Assembly (NCBI GenBank): GCA_964438735.1 | Contig: CAYTLW010000135.1 | Span: 1-19,699 of the forward strand | Length of the DNA stretch: 19,699 bases | DNA from: CAYTLW01 sp964438735 | GTDB lineage: Bacteria > Myxococcota_A > UBA9042 | Direction: 5' to 3' | Shown: positions 6,680-17,200 of the stretch, piece by piece | How positions within the stretch are numbered: position 1 is the stretch's first letter | How the letters are laid out: every line of letters starts with the position of its first letter | Translations under genes and position numbers: made by a program | Notes under the pieces: generated by a model | What the model was told of the DNA's origin: nothing | The model's input: the letters and a program-made list of their open reading frames with translations, nothing else | Database searches by the model: none

Positions 6680-9600
6680 AAAGGTCGATTCGCCGTCCAA
6701 TCCTGCAACGCAAATCGCTCGACAGCGCCGCTCCGGGCGCGCTCCATGGCGTCGATGGCCGCTTCGGCCGCCTGGATGGTGGTGATGACCGGGATGCCTC
6801 GCGTCGACGCCGCCACGCGGATCGCCTTGTCGTCGTAGCGGGAGGCCCGCCCCAGCGGCGTATTGATGACCAGGTCGATGCGGCCCTCTTCCAGCCGATC
6901 GGCCACGTGGGGGCGGCCTTCGTTGACCTTGTAGACCAGCTGCGCCGGGATGCCGTTGTCGAACAGGAACAAGGTCGTGCCGCGTGTGCCCACCAGGTCG
7001 AACCCCATGGCCACCAGGCGTCGGGCCACGTCCAGAATCGCCGGTCCCTTGTCTCGCTCATTGACCGACAGAAAAGCCGTGCCCGAAGTGGGCAGGCGCA
7101 TGTCGGCGCCCTGCATGGCTTTGAGAAAAGCCTCGCCGGTGGTGCGGCCCACGCCCATCACCTCGCCGGTAGAGCGCATCTCCGGACCCAACAACACGTC
7201 GGCGCCGGGGAATTTGCGGAAGGGGAAGACGGGCGCCTTGGCGAAGATCAGCGGCGCCTGCAGGTCGTCCACCAGGCCGATGTCGGCCAGCGACTCGCCC
7301 ATCATGACCCGGGTGGCGGCGGCGACGATGCCCACGCCGGTGGCTTTGGCCAGGAAGGGCACGGTCCTGGAAGCGCGAGGGTTGACCTCGAGCACATATA
7401 GTCGGTCTTCACAGGCGGCGAATTGCACGTTCATCAGCCCACGCACGCCGAGCTCCAGGCCCAGCTGCCGGGTGATGCGTCGGATCTCCGCTTCGTGTCC
7501 GGGCGCATATCGATGTGCCGGGAAGAGCGCCGTCGAGTCCCCGGAGTGCACACCGGCCGCCTCGACATGGCCCAGGATGCCCGCGATGACCACCTGCTCG
7601 CCATCGCACAAGGCATCCACGTCGTACTCGAAGGCGTCTTCGAGGAACCTGTCGATGAGCACTGAACGATGTTCGGAAGCGGCCGCTGCGGTGCCCAGCC
7701 AGGCCGCCAACCCATCGCCATCATAAACGATGCGCATCTTCTGGCCGCCCAGCACATAGCTGGGACGTACCAGCACGGGGTAGCCGATGCGATCGGCGAT
7801 CTCCTGGGCTTCGGCCACCGTGCTGGCCATGCCGTGTTCGGGTTGTTGCACGCCCAGCCGGCCGAGCAGGGCGCCGAATTGTTCGCGATCCTCGGAGCGA
7901 TCGATGGCCTCTACCGCGGTGCCGAGGATGGGCAGCCCCGCCTCCTGCAGGCCGTGCGCCAGGTTGAGCGGAGTCTGGCCGCCCAGCTGCACGATGGCGC
8001 CCAGGGGTTGTTCCCGGTGGGCGATCTCGAGCACCGCCTCCAGGGTCAGGGGTTCGAAGTAGAGCCTGTCGGCCGTGTCGTAGTCGGTCGACACGGTCTC
8101 CGGGTTGCAGTTGACCAGGATGGTCTCGTAGCCGGCCGCGCGCAGGGCGTAGACGGCATGGCAGCAGCAATAGTCGAACTCGATGCCCTGGCCGATGCGA
8201 TTGGGACCGCTGCCCAGGATCATGACCTTGGGTCGCTCGCCGGGGTTCGCCTCACAGCGGGACTCATAGCTGGAGTACAAGTAAGGCGTATGCGAGCGGA
8301 ACTCGCCGGCGCAGGTGTCCACCCGCAGGAAGGAAGGCAGGATGCCGTGTTCGTGGCGCAGGGCGCGGACTTCGGCCTCGCTTCGCTGGCTCCAATCGGC
8401 CAGCGCGGCATCGGAGACGCCGTCGCGTTTGGCCGAGCGCAGACGATCCAGCGGCAGCGCCTCGCCTATGTACCTGCGCAGTTCATGCTCCCGCTCGGCC
8501 ATGATGCGGAACTGGTCCAGGAACCAGGGGTCGATGCGGGTGAGCTCGTGAATAGTGGCCAGGTCGCGGCCGCCGCGGATGGCGCCGAAGACGGCGAAGA
8601 TGCGCTCGGGCGTCGGTCGGACCAGGTCTTCGTCGCGCCAGGGCGAGTCCAGCGCCGGCGGCCGCTCTTCCATGGAAGCGATGCCCTTGCGGAAGGCTTC
8701 TCGGAAGGTGCGGCCGATGGCCATCACCTCGCCGACGGACTTCATCTGCGGGCCGAGACCGCGGCTGGCGTCGGGGAAGCGGCCGAAGTCGAAACGCGGG
8801 ATCTTGACCACCACGTAGTCGATGACCGGCTCGAAGCACGACATGGTGGTGCGCGTGATGGCGTTGGGCAGCTGGTCCAGGGTGTAGCCCAGGGCCAGGC
8901 GGGCGGCGATCTTGGCGATGGGAAATCCCGTGGCTTTCGACGCCAGGGCAGAGGAGCGCGACACCCGGGGATTCATCTCGATGACGCTCAGGGAACCGTG
9001 CACCGGATCGACGGCAAACTGGATGTTGCTGCCACCGGTGGCCACACCGACCCGGCGGATGACCTGCAGGGCCGCGGTGCGCATGGCCTGGTACTCGCGA
9101 TCGGTGAGCGTCTGGGCGGGCGCCACGGTGATGGAGTCGCCGGTGTGCACGCCCATGGGGTCCAGGTTCTCGATGGAGCAGACGATGACCACGTTGTCGG
9201 CCACGTCGCGCATCACCTCGAGTTCGTACTCCTTCCAGCCGGCGATGCTCTGCTCGACCAGCACCTGGTGGGTCGGGCTGGCGGCCAGGCCCTTGCGTAC
9301 TGCGTCGCGAAAGCCCGCCGCATCGTCGGCCAGCCCGCCGCCGCTGCCGCCGAGCGTGAACGACGGGCGAACGATGGCCGGTACGCCCACGGTGTCCAGC
9401 GCGCTGTCGATGTCGGCCTCGTCGGCTACGATCATCGAGCGTGGCGTGGCCAGCCCGATCTCGGCCATGGCGGCGCCGAATCGTTGGCGATCCTCGGCCA
9501 GGTCGATGGCGTCGGGGCTGGCGCCGATGAGCTCCACGCCATGGGCCTCCAGCACCCCCTCCCGGTGCAGCGCCAAGGCCAGGTTCAGGGCCGTCTGGCC

Positions 9601-9867
9601 GCCGACCGTAGGCAGCAGCGCGTCCGGTTTTTCGCGCGCGATGACGTCGGCAACAGCCTCCGTGGTGAGCGGTTCGATGTAGGTCCGATCCGCCACCGTG
9701 GGATCGGTCATGATGGTCGCCGGGTTGGAGTTGACCAGGATGACCTCGGCCCCCTCCTCGCGCAGCGCTCGACAGGCCTGGGTGCCCGAGTAGTCGAATT
9801 CGCAAGCCTGTCCGATGACGATCGGCCCGCTGCCGATGACCAGGATGCGGCGTCCTCGTCCCCTCAT
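6676..9867 (-). CDS. carB: Carbamoyl-phosphate synthase, large subunit
   Basis: A 1063-residue cytosolic subunit that makes carbamoyl phosphate from ammonia (supplied by CarA), bicarbonate and two ATP, feeding arginine and pyrimidine synthesis. The length is close to the E. coli 1073. The N-terminal carboxy-phosphate half opens with ILVIGSGPIVIGQACEFDYS (8-27) and contains NSNPATIMTDP, GGQTALN and IEMNPRVSRSSALASKATG. The second, carbamate-phosphorylating half repeats the plan with GPNRIGQGIEFDYCCCHA, NCNPETVSTDYDT, RPSYVLGGQKM and LEVNPRASRTVPF. The C-terminal MGS-like regulatory domain (about 930-1063) keeps the Thr-x-x-Thr, Lys-x-x-Glu-Gly-Arg-Pro-His and Asn-Thr positions used for UMP/IMP sensing in E. 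coli, so nucleotide feedback is plausible. The ATG at 9867 overlaps the carA stop (ATGA), with GGAGGG six bases upstream inside carA. No frameshift is seen. Confidence 0.97.
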   Translation of the reverse strand: MRGRGRRILVIGSGPIVIGQACEFDYSGTQACRALREEGAEVILVNSNPATIMTDPTVADRTYIEPLTTEAVADVIAREKPDALLPTVGGQTALNLALALHREGVLEAHGVELIGASPDAIDLAEDRQRFGAAMAEIGLATPRSMIVADEADIDSALDTVGVPAIVRPSFTLGGSGGGLADDAAGFRDAVRKGLAASPTHQVLVEQSIAGWKEYELEVMRDVADNVVIVCSIENLDPMGVHTGDSITVAPAQTLTDREYQAMRTAALQVIRRVGVATGGSNIQFAVDPVHGSLSVIEMNPRVSRSSALASKATGFPIAKIAARLALGYTLDQLPNAITRTTMSCFEPVIDYVVVKIPRFDFGRFPDASRGLGPQMKSVGEVMAIGRTFREAFRKGIASMEERPPALDSPWRDEDLVRPTPERIFAVFGAIRGGRDLATIHELTRIDPWFLDQFRIMAEREHELRRYIGEALPLDRLRSAKRDGVSDAALADWSQRSEAEVRALRHEHGILPSFLRVDTCAGEFRSHTPYLYSSYESRCEANPGERPKVMILGSGPNRIGQGIEFDYCCCHAVYALRAAGYETILVNCNPETVSTDYDTADRLYFEPLTLEAVLEIAHREQPLGAIVQLGGQTPLNLAHGLQEAGLPILGTAVEAIDRSEDREQFGALLGRLGVQQPEHGMASTVAEAQEIADRIGYPVLVRPSYVLGGQKMRIVYDGDGLAAWLGTAAAASEHRSVLIDRFLEDAFEYDVDALCDGEQVVIAGILGHVEAAGVHSGDSTALFPAHRYAPGHEAEIRRITRQLGLELGVRGLMNVQFAACEDRLYVLEVNPRASRTVPFLAKATGVGIVAAATRVMMGESLADIGLVDDLQAPLIFAKAPVFPFRKFPGADVLLGPEMRSTGEVMGVGRTTGEAFLKAMQGADMRLPTSGTAFLSVNERDKGPAILDVARRLVAMGFDLVGTRGTTLFLFDNGIPAQLVYKVNEGRPHVADRLEEGRIDLVINTPLGRASRYDDKAIRVAASTRGIPVITTIQAAEAAIDAMERARSGAVERFALQDWTANRPF

Positions 9868-11084
9868 GTTCGACCCTCCGCGGCGCGTCGTTGCCGTTCC
9901 ATGGAGTCCACGAAACGCCCGAACAGGTGGTGGCTGTCATGGGGTCCCGGCGAAGCTTCCGGGTGGAATTGCACCGAGAACGCGGGCAATCGCCGGTGAG
10001 CCAGCCCTGCCACCGTGTCGTCGTTCAGGTGCAGGTGCGTCAGGGCGACCTCGCGCCCGTCCAGGCTGCCAGGGTCGACCGCGAAGCCATGGTTCTGGGC
10101 CGTGATCTCCACCCGCCCCGTGAACAGGTCCCGCACCGGGTGATTGCTGCCCCGGTGGCCGAACTTGAGCTTGAAGGTGCGACCGCCGCAGGCCAGGGCC
10201 AGCAGCTGGTGGCCCAGGCAGATGCCGAAGATGGGAATCTGCGCTGACGGCGGGCGATCCAACAGTGTTCGGATCGTCTGCACCGCGCGTCGCACCGGCT
10301 CCGGATCGCCCGGCCCGTTGGAGAGCAGCACGCCATCCGGGTGCAGTTCCAACAGTTCTTCGGCGGGAGTCGCGGCCGGCACCACTGTGACGCGGCAACC
10401 CAGGTCGACGAGCTGGCGCACGATGTTGCGTTTGATGCCAAAGTCCAGGGCGACCACATGCCAGCGAGCGTCGGCGGCGCCCTCCTGCCACGGCTCGCTG
10501 CAGGTGACCTCCGAGGCCAGGTCCAGGCCGGCCATGGGGCGCACAGCACGGGCCCGATCCACCAGGTCGCGGACCGCTGGACTCTGCACCATGGGCGGCC
10601 AGGCTTCGGACTGGCTGGATGAATTCTGGCCCGTAGGATCACTGGAGATCCTGCCCGCGATCGGCAACCCCGAACATTGTTCGGGCAGCGGCGCGATGTG
10701 ACCGCGCAGAGCGCCGGTGTCCCGGATATGCAGCACCAGGGCGCGTGTGTCGACGCCGCAGAGTCCCGGCGTGCCGATCTTGCGCAGCCAGGCGTCCAGG
10801 CTCTGGTTCGAGCGCCAGTTCGAGGGCACGGGGTGGTGATCGCGGACGACCAGGCCGGCCGCGCGCACCCGCGGCGACTCGATGTCGTCGGCGTTGACGC
10901 CGTAGTTGCCGATGTGGGGACAGGTCAGGGTGACGATCTGACCGGCGTAGGAGGGATCGGTGAGGATCTCCTGGTAGCCGGTATGCGAGGTGTTGAAGAT
11001 CACCTCGCCACCACCATCCACCGGCGCGCCAAAGCGGCGGCCGAGGAAGAAGGTGCCGTCCTCGAGCACGAGGATGCCATCCAT
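9864..11084 (-). CDS. carA: Carbamoyl-phosphate synthase, small (glutaminase) subunit
   Basis: A 406-residue glutamine amidotransferase subunit that releases ammonia from glutamine and channels it to CarB. The N-terminal half has the CPSase small-subunit signature (VIFNTSHTGYQEILTDPSYA, 28-47; HIGNYGVN, 57-64). The C-terminal class I GATase has the nucleophile Cys289 in GICLGHQ and the His374/Glu376 pair in QFHPEA, all intact. It is 24 residues longer than E. coli CarA (382); the extra length falls at about 135-170 between the two domains, in a Ser/Gln/Pro-rich stretch containing two palindromes. The ATG at 11084 starts exactly at the family's first beta strand (ILVLEDGTFF); AGGAG lies 11 bases upstream, rather far. 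The stop TGA overlaps the carB ATG by the ATGA arrangement, which implies translational coupling. It is divergent from the giant lipoprotein gene across 146 bases. Confidence 0.96.
   Translation of the reverse strand: MDGILVLEDGTFFLGRRFGAPVDGGGEVIFNTSHTGYQEILTDPSYAGQIVTLTCPHIGNYGVNADDIESPRVRAAGLVVRDHHPVPSNWRSNQSLDAWLRKIGTPGLCGVDTRALVLHIRDTGALRGHIAPLPEQCSGLPIAGRISSDPTGQNSSSQSEAWPPMVQSPAVRDLVDRARAVRPMAGLDLASEVTCSEPWQEGAADARWHVVALDFGIKRNIVRQLVDLGCRVTVVPAATPAEELLELHPDGVLLSNGPGDPEPVRRAVQTIRTLLDRPPSAQIPIFGICLGHQLLALACGGRTFKLKFGHRGSNHPVRDLFTGRVEITAQNHGFAVDPGSLDGREVALTHLHLNDDTVAGLAHRRLPAFSVQFHPEASPGPHDSHHLFGRFVDSMERQRRAAEGRT
9874..9879 (-). promoter_or_regulatory. carB Shine-Dalgarno GGAGGG inside carA
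   Basis: GGAGGG on the minus strand, six bases before the carB ATG at 9867 and inside the last codons of carA. With the ATGA stop-start overlap it supports coupled translation of the two subunits. Confidence 0.75.
10635..10652. repeat. Hairpin-forming inverted repeat within the carA insert
   Basis: AGGATC-ACTGGA-GATCCT has 6-bp arms and a six-base loop. It lies in the extra segment of carA that E. coli CarA lacks, 17 bases from the palindrome at 10669-10685. Confidence 0.6.
10669..10685. repeat. 17-bp palindrome CCCGAACATTGTTCGGG in carA
   Basis: Eight-base arms with a single central base. It lies inside carA and encodes Pro-Glu-Gln-Cys-Ser-Gly at the edge of the CarA-specific insert. The core is identical to the coding-strand sites at 12355 and 14995 in the giant lipoprotein gene apart from the central A/T. 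Confidence 0.9.
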
Positions 11085-11095
11085 GGGGTGTGCGA

Positions 11096-11100
11096 CTCCT
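11096..11100 (-). promoter_or_regulatory. Likely carA Shine-Dalgarno AGGAG
   Basis: AGGAG on the minus strand, 11 bases before the carA ATG at 11084. The spacing is longer than the usual 5-9 bases, but no better site or alternative start lies in the window between. Confidence 0.5.
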
Positions 11101-11182
11101 GCTGGCCTTGTCGGCCGGGGTCGGGCGTTGGACTCGCGGGAACCTACGGCCGCCGCGACGGTGTCGTCAAGCGTCGGACCGG

Positions 11183-11201
11183 CGGCAATCAATGATTGCC
11201 G
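11183..11201. promoter_or_regulatory. Palindrome in the carA/giant lipoprotein divergent promoter region, candidate operator
   Basis: CGGCAATCAATGATTGCCG has 9-bp arms and a single central base. It sits 30 bases before the lipoprotein ATG (11231) and 98 bases before the carA start. Allowing a three-base bulge on the left, the symmetry extends outward through GGACC/GGTCC. It is AT-richer than its surroundings and has no following T-tract, which favours a protein-binding operator over a terminator. Which of the two divergent genes it would control is not clear. Confidence 0.55.
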
Positions 11202-11230
11202 GTCCCCGGCGTCATCGATAGCCTGCGTGT

Positions 11231-14200
11231 ATGAACTGCTCCAATCCGCACCGCTGCTCGATCGGTGCCAGCGCGATGTTTCTCCTGTGTCTTGGCGTGT
11301 GTGTCGCTTGTGATGATGAATCCACCGTGTCGCCTCAGGATGGCGCCGTGGATGTGCTCGGCGATTCCGCCGACGTGTCGCCGCCGGAGTGCGCCAAAGA
11401 CGGCGACTGCAAGCCATCCGGCAACGAGTGCGCGCCGTCGCGCTGCTCGACATCAGGCACCTGCGTCTTCCAGTTGATCGACGGCCTGCTCTGCGATGAC
11501 GGCGATCCCTGTACGTTCGCAGACGTATGCAAGGACGCCAAGTGCACCTCGGGCGCCGACCTGTGCGCCTGCCGCAAGGACGCCGACTGCGTCAAGGGCG
11601 ACCACAATGTCTGCCTGGGCGAGCGCTACTGTGCTCTCAGCAGCCTGCCATATAGCTGCGCGATCAATAGCGCCACCGCGGTGCAATGCAGCGCCAGGGA
11701 CGACACGATCTGCGTGACGAACATCTGCGATCCCGACACTGGCGCGTGCGCCATGACGCCACGCTCCGAGGCGGCGCTGTGCGATGACGGCAACCCCTGC
11801 AGCATCGAGAGCACCTGCAAGGCGGGCGCCTGTCAGGGCGGCAGCAACCTCTGCAATTGCACCAGCGATATCGACTGCGCCGCAAAGGAGGATGGCGACG
11901 TCTGCAACGGCACCCTCTACTGCAACAAGGGTGCCTTGCCCTGGGTCTGCGAGATCAAGCCCAACTCGGCGATCAACTGCAGCGACAAGAAGGACACCGC
12001 CTGCCAGGTCAACACCTGCGACTCCATCAGCGGCAAATGCGCCATGAAGGCAGCGTCCGACGGTAGCGTCTGCGAGGCGGACGGGGTGCCCTGTACCGCT
12101 GACGCCTGCGAGGGCGGCGTGTGCGTCGATGGCGGCAAGCTCTGCAAGTGCGACGGCGACGCCGACTGCGGGCCCATGGAGGATGGCAACGCCTGCAACG
12201 GCGTCCTGTACTGCGACAAGGGGACCAGCCCGCCGAGCTGCAAGCTCAACCCGGCGACGATTCAGTACTGCAGCGGCAGCGATACGACGTGCCTGGTCCA
12301 GGCCTGCGTGCCCCAGACGGGTACCTGCCTCGCGACACCCGTCGAGAGCGCAATCGAACATTGTTCGGCGGGCGCGAATCCAATCTGCAGATGGGAGGTG
12401 GCGCCCCCCGGCGCGGTCACCAAGACCATGGCCTGTGACGATGGCGACGCGTGCACAAAAGCAGAGACATGCGTTGGCGGCGTCTGCGGCGGCGGCCAGG
12501 ATCTCTGCGCTTGCCAGAGCGACCAGGACTGTCAGGACGTGCCCAACGCCGACCTCTGCGCCGGCAAGCTCTACTGCGACAAGGTGGCCGGCAAGTGCGT
12601 GGTCAACGCGGCCACGGCGGTGGTCTGCAGCGCCGGCAAGGACACGGACTGCCTGAAGAACGCCTGCACACCGGCGACGGGAGAGTGCGGGCCCACGGCG
12701 ACGGGCCTGGCCATATGCATTCAGGCAAATCCTGGCGGCGACGTCTGTCTACGCTGGGTGCAGAAGCCGGACAACGCCAAGGAGACCTCGGGTCTGCCGT
12801 GCGACGATGGCCAATCGTGCACCGTCGGCGACATCTGCAAGGCAGGCCAGTGTGTGGCGGGCACCGATACCTGCAAGTGCACCGACAACGCCCAGTGCGC
12901 CAAGTTCGACGATGGCGATGTCTGCAACGGCACCATGTTCTGCAACAAGCAGAAGGGCACGTGCGAGTTGAACCCCGCCACGGTCATCAAGTGCAAGACG
13001 GTCGACGACAGCGCTTGCGTCAAGAACACGTGCCAGCCGAAGTCCGGCGACTGCGTGATGCAGGCAGTGGTCACCGGGGCCCCTTGCGAGGACGGCCAGG
13101 CGTGCACCAAGAACGATCTGTGCAAGGATGGCAAGTGTCAGGCCGGCACGCTGGCCTGCGCCTGCCTGACCAATGAGGACTGCATCGACAAGGACGGCAA
13201 CCCCTGCAACGGCGTGCCCTACTGCGACAAGTCGAAGATCGACGCCAAGACCAAGCAGCCCATCCATCAGTGCCTGCCCAATCCAGCCTCGGTGATCTTC
13301 TGCCCGGGCAAGGACGACACCCAATGCCTGAAGTCCACCTGCGATCCCAAGACCGGCAAGTGCAGTCTCCAGCCCGTGGCGGAGGGCAAACCCTGCGAGG
13401 ATGGCAATCCCTGTTCCCAGGGCACCAATTGCGTCAAAGGGAAGTGCCTGGGCAAAACGCTCCAGTGTGACGACGGGGTGCCGTGCACCACCGACATCTG
13501 CAAGGACAACGCCTGCAAACACCTGCCCAAGAGCTGCGACGACGGCAACTCCTGTACGCAGGACATCTGCGACCCGAAGACAGGGCAATGCAGCTTCATC
13601 GCCGCCGCCGCCAACGGCGTGGCCTGTAATGGCGACAACAACGGTTGCACGGCCAACGATGTCTGCAACAAGGGCGTCTGCAACACCGGTAAACAGATCA
13701 CCTGCAAGTTGCAGGTCGGCATCTGCGAGCAGCCATCCTGCATCAGTCTGTCCGCGTCCAGCTTCAAGTGCGTCAAGGTGGATCGGCCGGACGGCACCGA
13801 CTGCGATGACAACAAGGGCTGCTGGCTCGGCGCGACCTGCAAGTCGGGTCTCTGCAAAGCCGGCGACAAGCAGCGCCTGTACACCGCCACTGTGGCACCT
13901 TCGGATAAATCCGCAGCCGGCCAGTTGAACAACGGCCTGATCCTGGCCGGCGACCACGCCCTGGTTGTGGGCCGCTGGAGCAAGACCCCTGCTGGCGCCA
14001 AGGCGCCGCACTACGGCTGGTGGCTGGCGCGGCTGGACGCCACCGGCGCGCCCGTGTGGCAGAAGCTCGACCCGTCATCGGCCACCGATCCGTTTGCGGC
14101 GGCCCATGCGGTGACCGGCCTGGGCAACGGCGTGGCCGTGGCGGGTGCCAGCCTGGGCAAAAATGGTGACCTGGACGCCCGCGTCGGCTGGTTGGACCCC

Positions 14201-17200
14201 AATACCAAGGTCATGGGCACCAAGACATACGGCAGCCCGGGCGCGGACGAGGTACCCCGAGGCGTGCTGTCATTGGCCACCGGCGGCCTGGTGCTCGCCG
14301 GCCACCGCTCGTTCAAGGGCGACCTCAACGGCTGGCTGTTGGGCCTGACCGCTGGCGGCCAGGCGAAGTGGAATCTGGCCGTTGGCGGACCGGGGGCGCA
14401 GCGCTTGCTTGCGGTGGTCTCGGACGGCATCGCCGGTTCCATCAGCGCCGGGGTCGCCGAGGCGGGGCAGGGCGGCAGCACCCGCGGCCTGCTGGTGCGG
14501 GTCGACGTCACTGGCAAGCTGTTGTGGCAGCGTTTTCACGGCCAGGCCGCCGGCAATGGTCTGACCACGCTGGCAGCCATGCCCGACGGCGGATACGCCG
14601 CGGGAGGCTGGCGAGATCAGGGCGGCCTGCGGCTGGCCTGGCTGCTACGCCTGGACGCCGACGGCGCGCTATCGTGGGATCGGGCCACCGAAGATCCCCT
14701 GGCTATCGACGGCCTGGCCCACGTCGGCCAGGGACGACTGGTGCTTGCCGGCGCCAGCGCGCCGCTGGACCTGGCCAAGGACAAGGGCGGCCAGGCGACA
14801 GGCTGGTTGGCTGGGGCGGGCACCATCGGCAACCTGCACTGGCAGGCCAAGGCAGGTCCGACGGGCAGCGGTCTGCGCCACCTGCACCGACAGGGCACGG
14901 GTCTGCTGGCCGTTGGCCAAACCCTGGGGTCCGGCAAGGAGTTGGGCCTCGTCGTTCGCTCTGACCTGTGGGGCAACCGCGGATGCAAGGACTCCGAACA
15001 ATGTTCGGGCAAGACCGTTGCCAGCTGTGTCGACAACAAAGATTGCACCCTGGATACCTGTCATAAGGGCACCTGCGGCCACATTCCGGCGATCGGCATG
15101 ATCTGTGCCGGTGCCGGATGCGTCGTCGAGGGCCTCTGTGGGCCAGCGGGATGCGGCGCGGGCCCCAAGAGCCGACGCTTCACGAAATTGTACGACGCCA
15201 AGGGGCTGCAACGCATCGACACGGTCGCCGCGGCACCAGGCGGTGGCCTCGTGCTCGCCGGGCCGCGCACCGATGGCACCGGCCACCTGCTGCGATTGGA
15301 CCGATTCGGCAAGGTCGAATTGAACACGACGTTGGGCAGCACGCCGGTCAGCCGCGCCAGCGGGGTGGTGGTGCGCACCGATGGCGATGCGGTCATCCTG
15401 GTCAGCCACGACGCCGGGCCTCCCTATACGACCAATCTGCTGCACGTCGACCCGACGGGGAAAATCAAGGGTACCTGGCAGCTCTTCTCCGGCGCCAAAA
15501 ACAACATTGGTACCGCATGGGACCTGGTGGCGGAGAAGGATGACGTCGTGATGGCGGTCTTCCGATGGCGCAAGTTCTCCAACACGCATGCAGAGGTACA
15601 TCGGCGCGACATCGTCACTGGCAAGGCGTTGCAGAACTACTCGTTTACCTTCGGGCCCGTCTACCGCGCCGTCGGCAAGGTTCGGGCGCGGCCGTTGCCC
15701 GACGGCGGCGCCATCTTTGCCGGCGAGGTGGCCATCACCCTGCTGGCGAAGTTCAAGCCCAACGGCTTCCTGGTCCGCATGAACAGCAAAGGCAAGCCGA
15801 TCTGGCAGCAGGAATACGGCCGGGGGCATCATTGCCAGCTCGACGGCGTCTCGCCTGTAGACGGCGGCTACATGGCCGTCGGCCGGCGCCACCTCACCGA
15901 TGGCAGCCACCCGTTCTGGTTCATCAAGGTGGACAGCAAGGGCAATCTGGTCTGGCAGCGCGTGATGGCTGACCCGGACAAGTCGACGGTCAACGGCTTT
16001 CTGCCCGGCAGCAACGGCGACTTCATGCTCATTGGTGGCAGCGACCAGGGCAACGGCAGCATCTGGCTACGCCGCTTCGGCTCGACCGGTCTGCCCGATT
16101 GGAAGCGCACGTTCAAAGTCGCCGGCGGCGTCCTGGGCGTGGCCGGCCACCGAGCCATCGCGCCACTGCCCGACGGCGGCTTCGCCCTGGCGGGCACCGT
16201 GTCCGGCTTCAACGTGGCCCAGCCCATGGTGATCCGCGCCGGTCCATGGGGTTACGGCACGTGCGAAAACGCTGGCATCTGCGGCGGCAAGACGGCCAAG
16301 GACTGCGCTGACGGCAAGCTCTGCACCCTGGATACCTGCGAGCCGAAGAAGGGGTGTGGAATCACCACACCGAAGTGTGACGATGGGCTCTCCTGTACCA
16401 CGGACAGCTGTGACGCCATCAAGGGCTGCACCCACGCCGTCAAAGGATGCGATGACGGCAACGCCTGCACCCTGGACAACTGCGTCGAAGGCAAGGGCTG
16501 CCAGCACGCCAAGGTGGTGTGTGATGACGGCAACGACTGCACCACGGACAGCTGCAATCCTGGCAAGGGCTGCGTGGCCGTGCCCGCCACTGACGGCGTC
16601 TCCTGCCCGGGCAACGCCTGTGGTGACGCCAAGGCCAGTTGCAAGTCCGGCGCCTGCGCCATCCCGTCTGGCGCGTTCAGCGACTGCGGCAAGCAGGCCA
16701 ATCCCGCGCCCTCCTGCCTGGCCGTCAGAAATGGGGTGGCCAACGCCAAGTCCGGAGTGTGGTGGCTCGATCTGGACGGCGGCGGCCCCGGCAAGGCCAT
16801 AAAGGCCTATTGCGACATGAGCAGACACGGCGGTGGCTGGATGTTGCTCGTCACCCAGACCAATCTCACACACCACTACAAGAACAGCGTCAGCCCCTTC
16901 CATCACGACGTGAACCCAGACAAGCCGGGAATCCACGGGGCCTACAGCCGCGACTGGCGCAAGCTCATCACCCCCAAGGCCGGCCAGGAGATCATGGTGG
17001 GTCGCGGCAAGAATCTACCGGATAGCGCGCGCCTGCTCATCACCGACTGGTGCGGCTGGGAGTCCACCGACACCGCACCGTGCACAGGCCCCCACCCGAC
17101 CTACGCGCGCGGTTGCGCGAGCGTGGATGACGGTCCCTGGCTCGCCTGCCACGACAGCTGGTTGGCGGGATGTTCAGGAACGGGCACTTGCGCCAAGCTG

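Noticed and set aside
5342..6700. Minus-strand open frame opposite the UnbV/FG-GAP gene
   Set aside because: Val/Ala/Gly-rich shadow without a domain; the plus strand has repeated calcium loops and a UnbV domain.
7669..9999. Plus-strand open frame of 776 codons opposite carB
   Set aside because: Shadow of a strongly conserved housekeeping gene; the translation has no recognisable motif.
10669..10685. SOS (LexA) box reading of the palindrome
   Set aside because: The Gram-positive box has a four-base centre between CGAAC and GTTCG whereas this has three, and the sites are deep inside coding DNA, away from any start.
11561..13459. CRISPR-like or satellite reading of the repeat array
   Set aside because: The repetition is at protein level in one intact frame with diverged DNA; no identical short repeats with unique spacers.
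14669..15910. Minus-strand open frame opposite the propeller regions
   Set aside because: Antisense shadow of the repeated propeller coding sequence; no independent start signal or motif.
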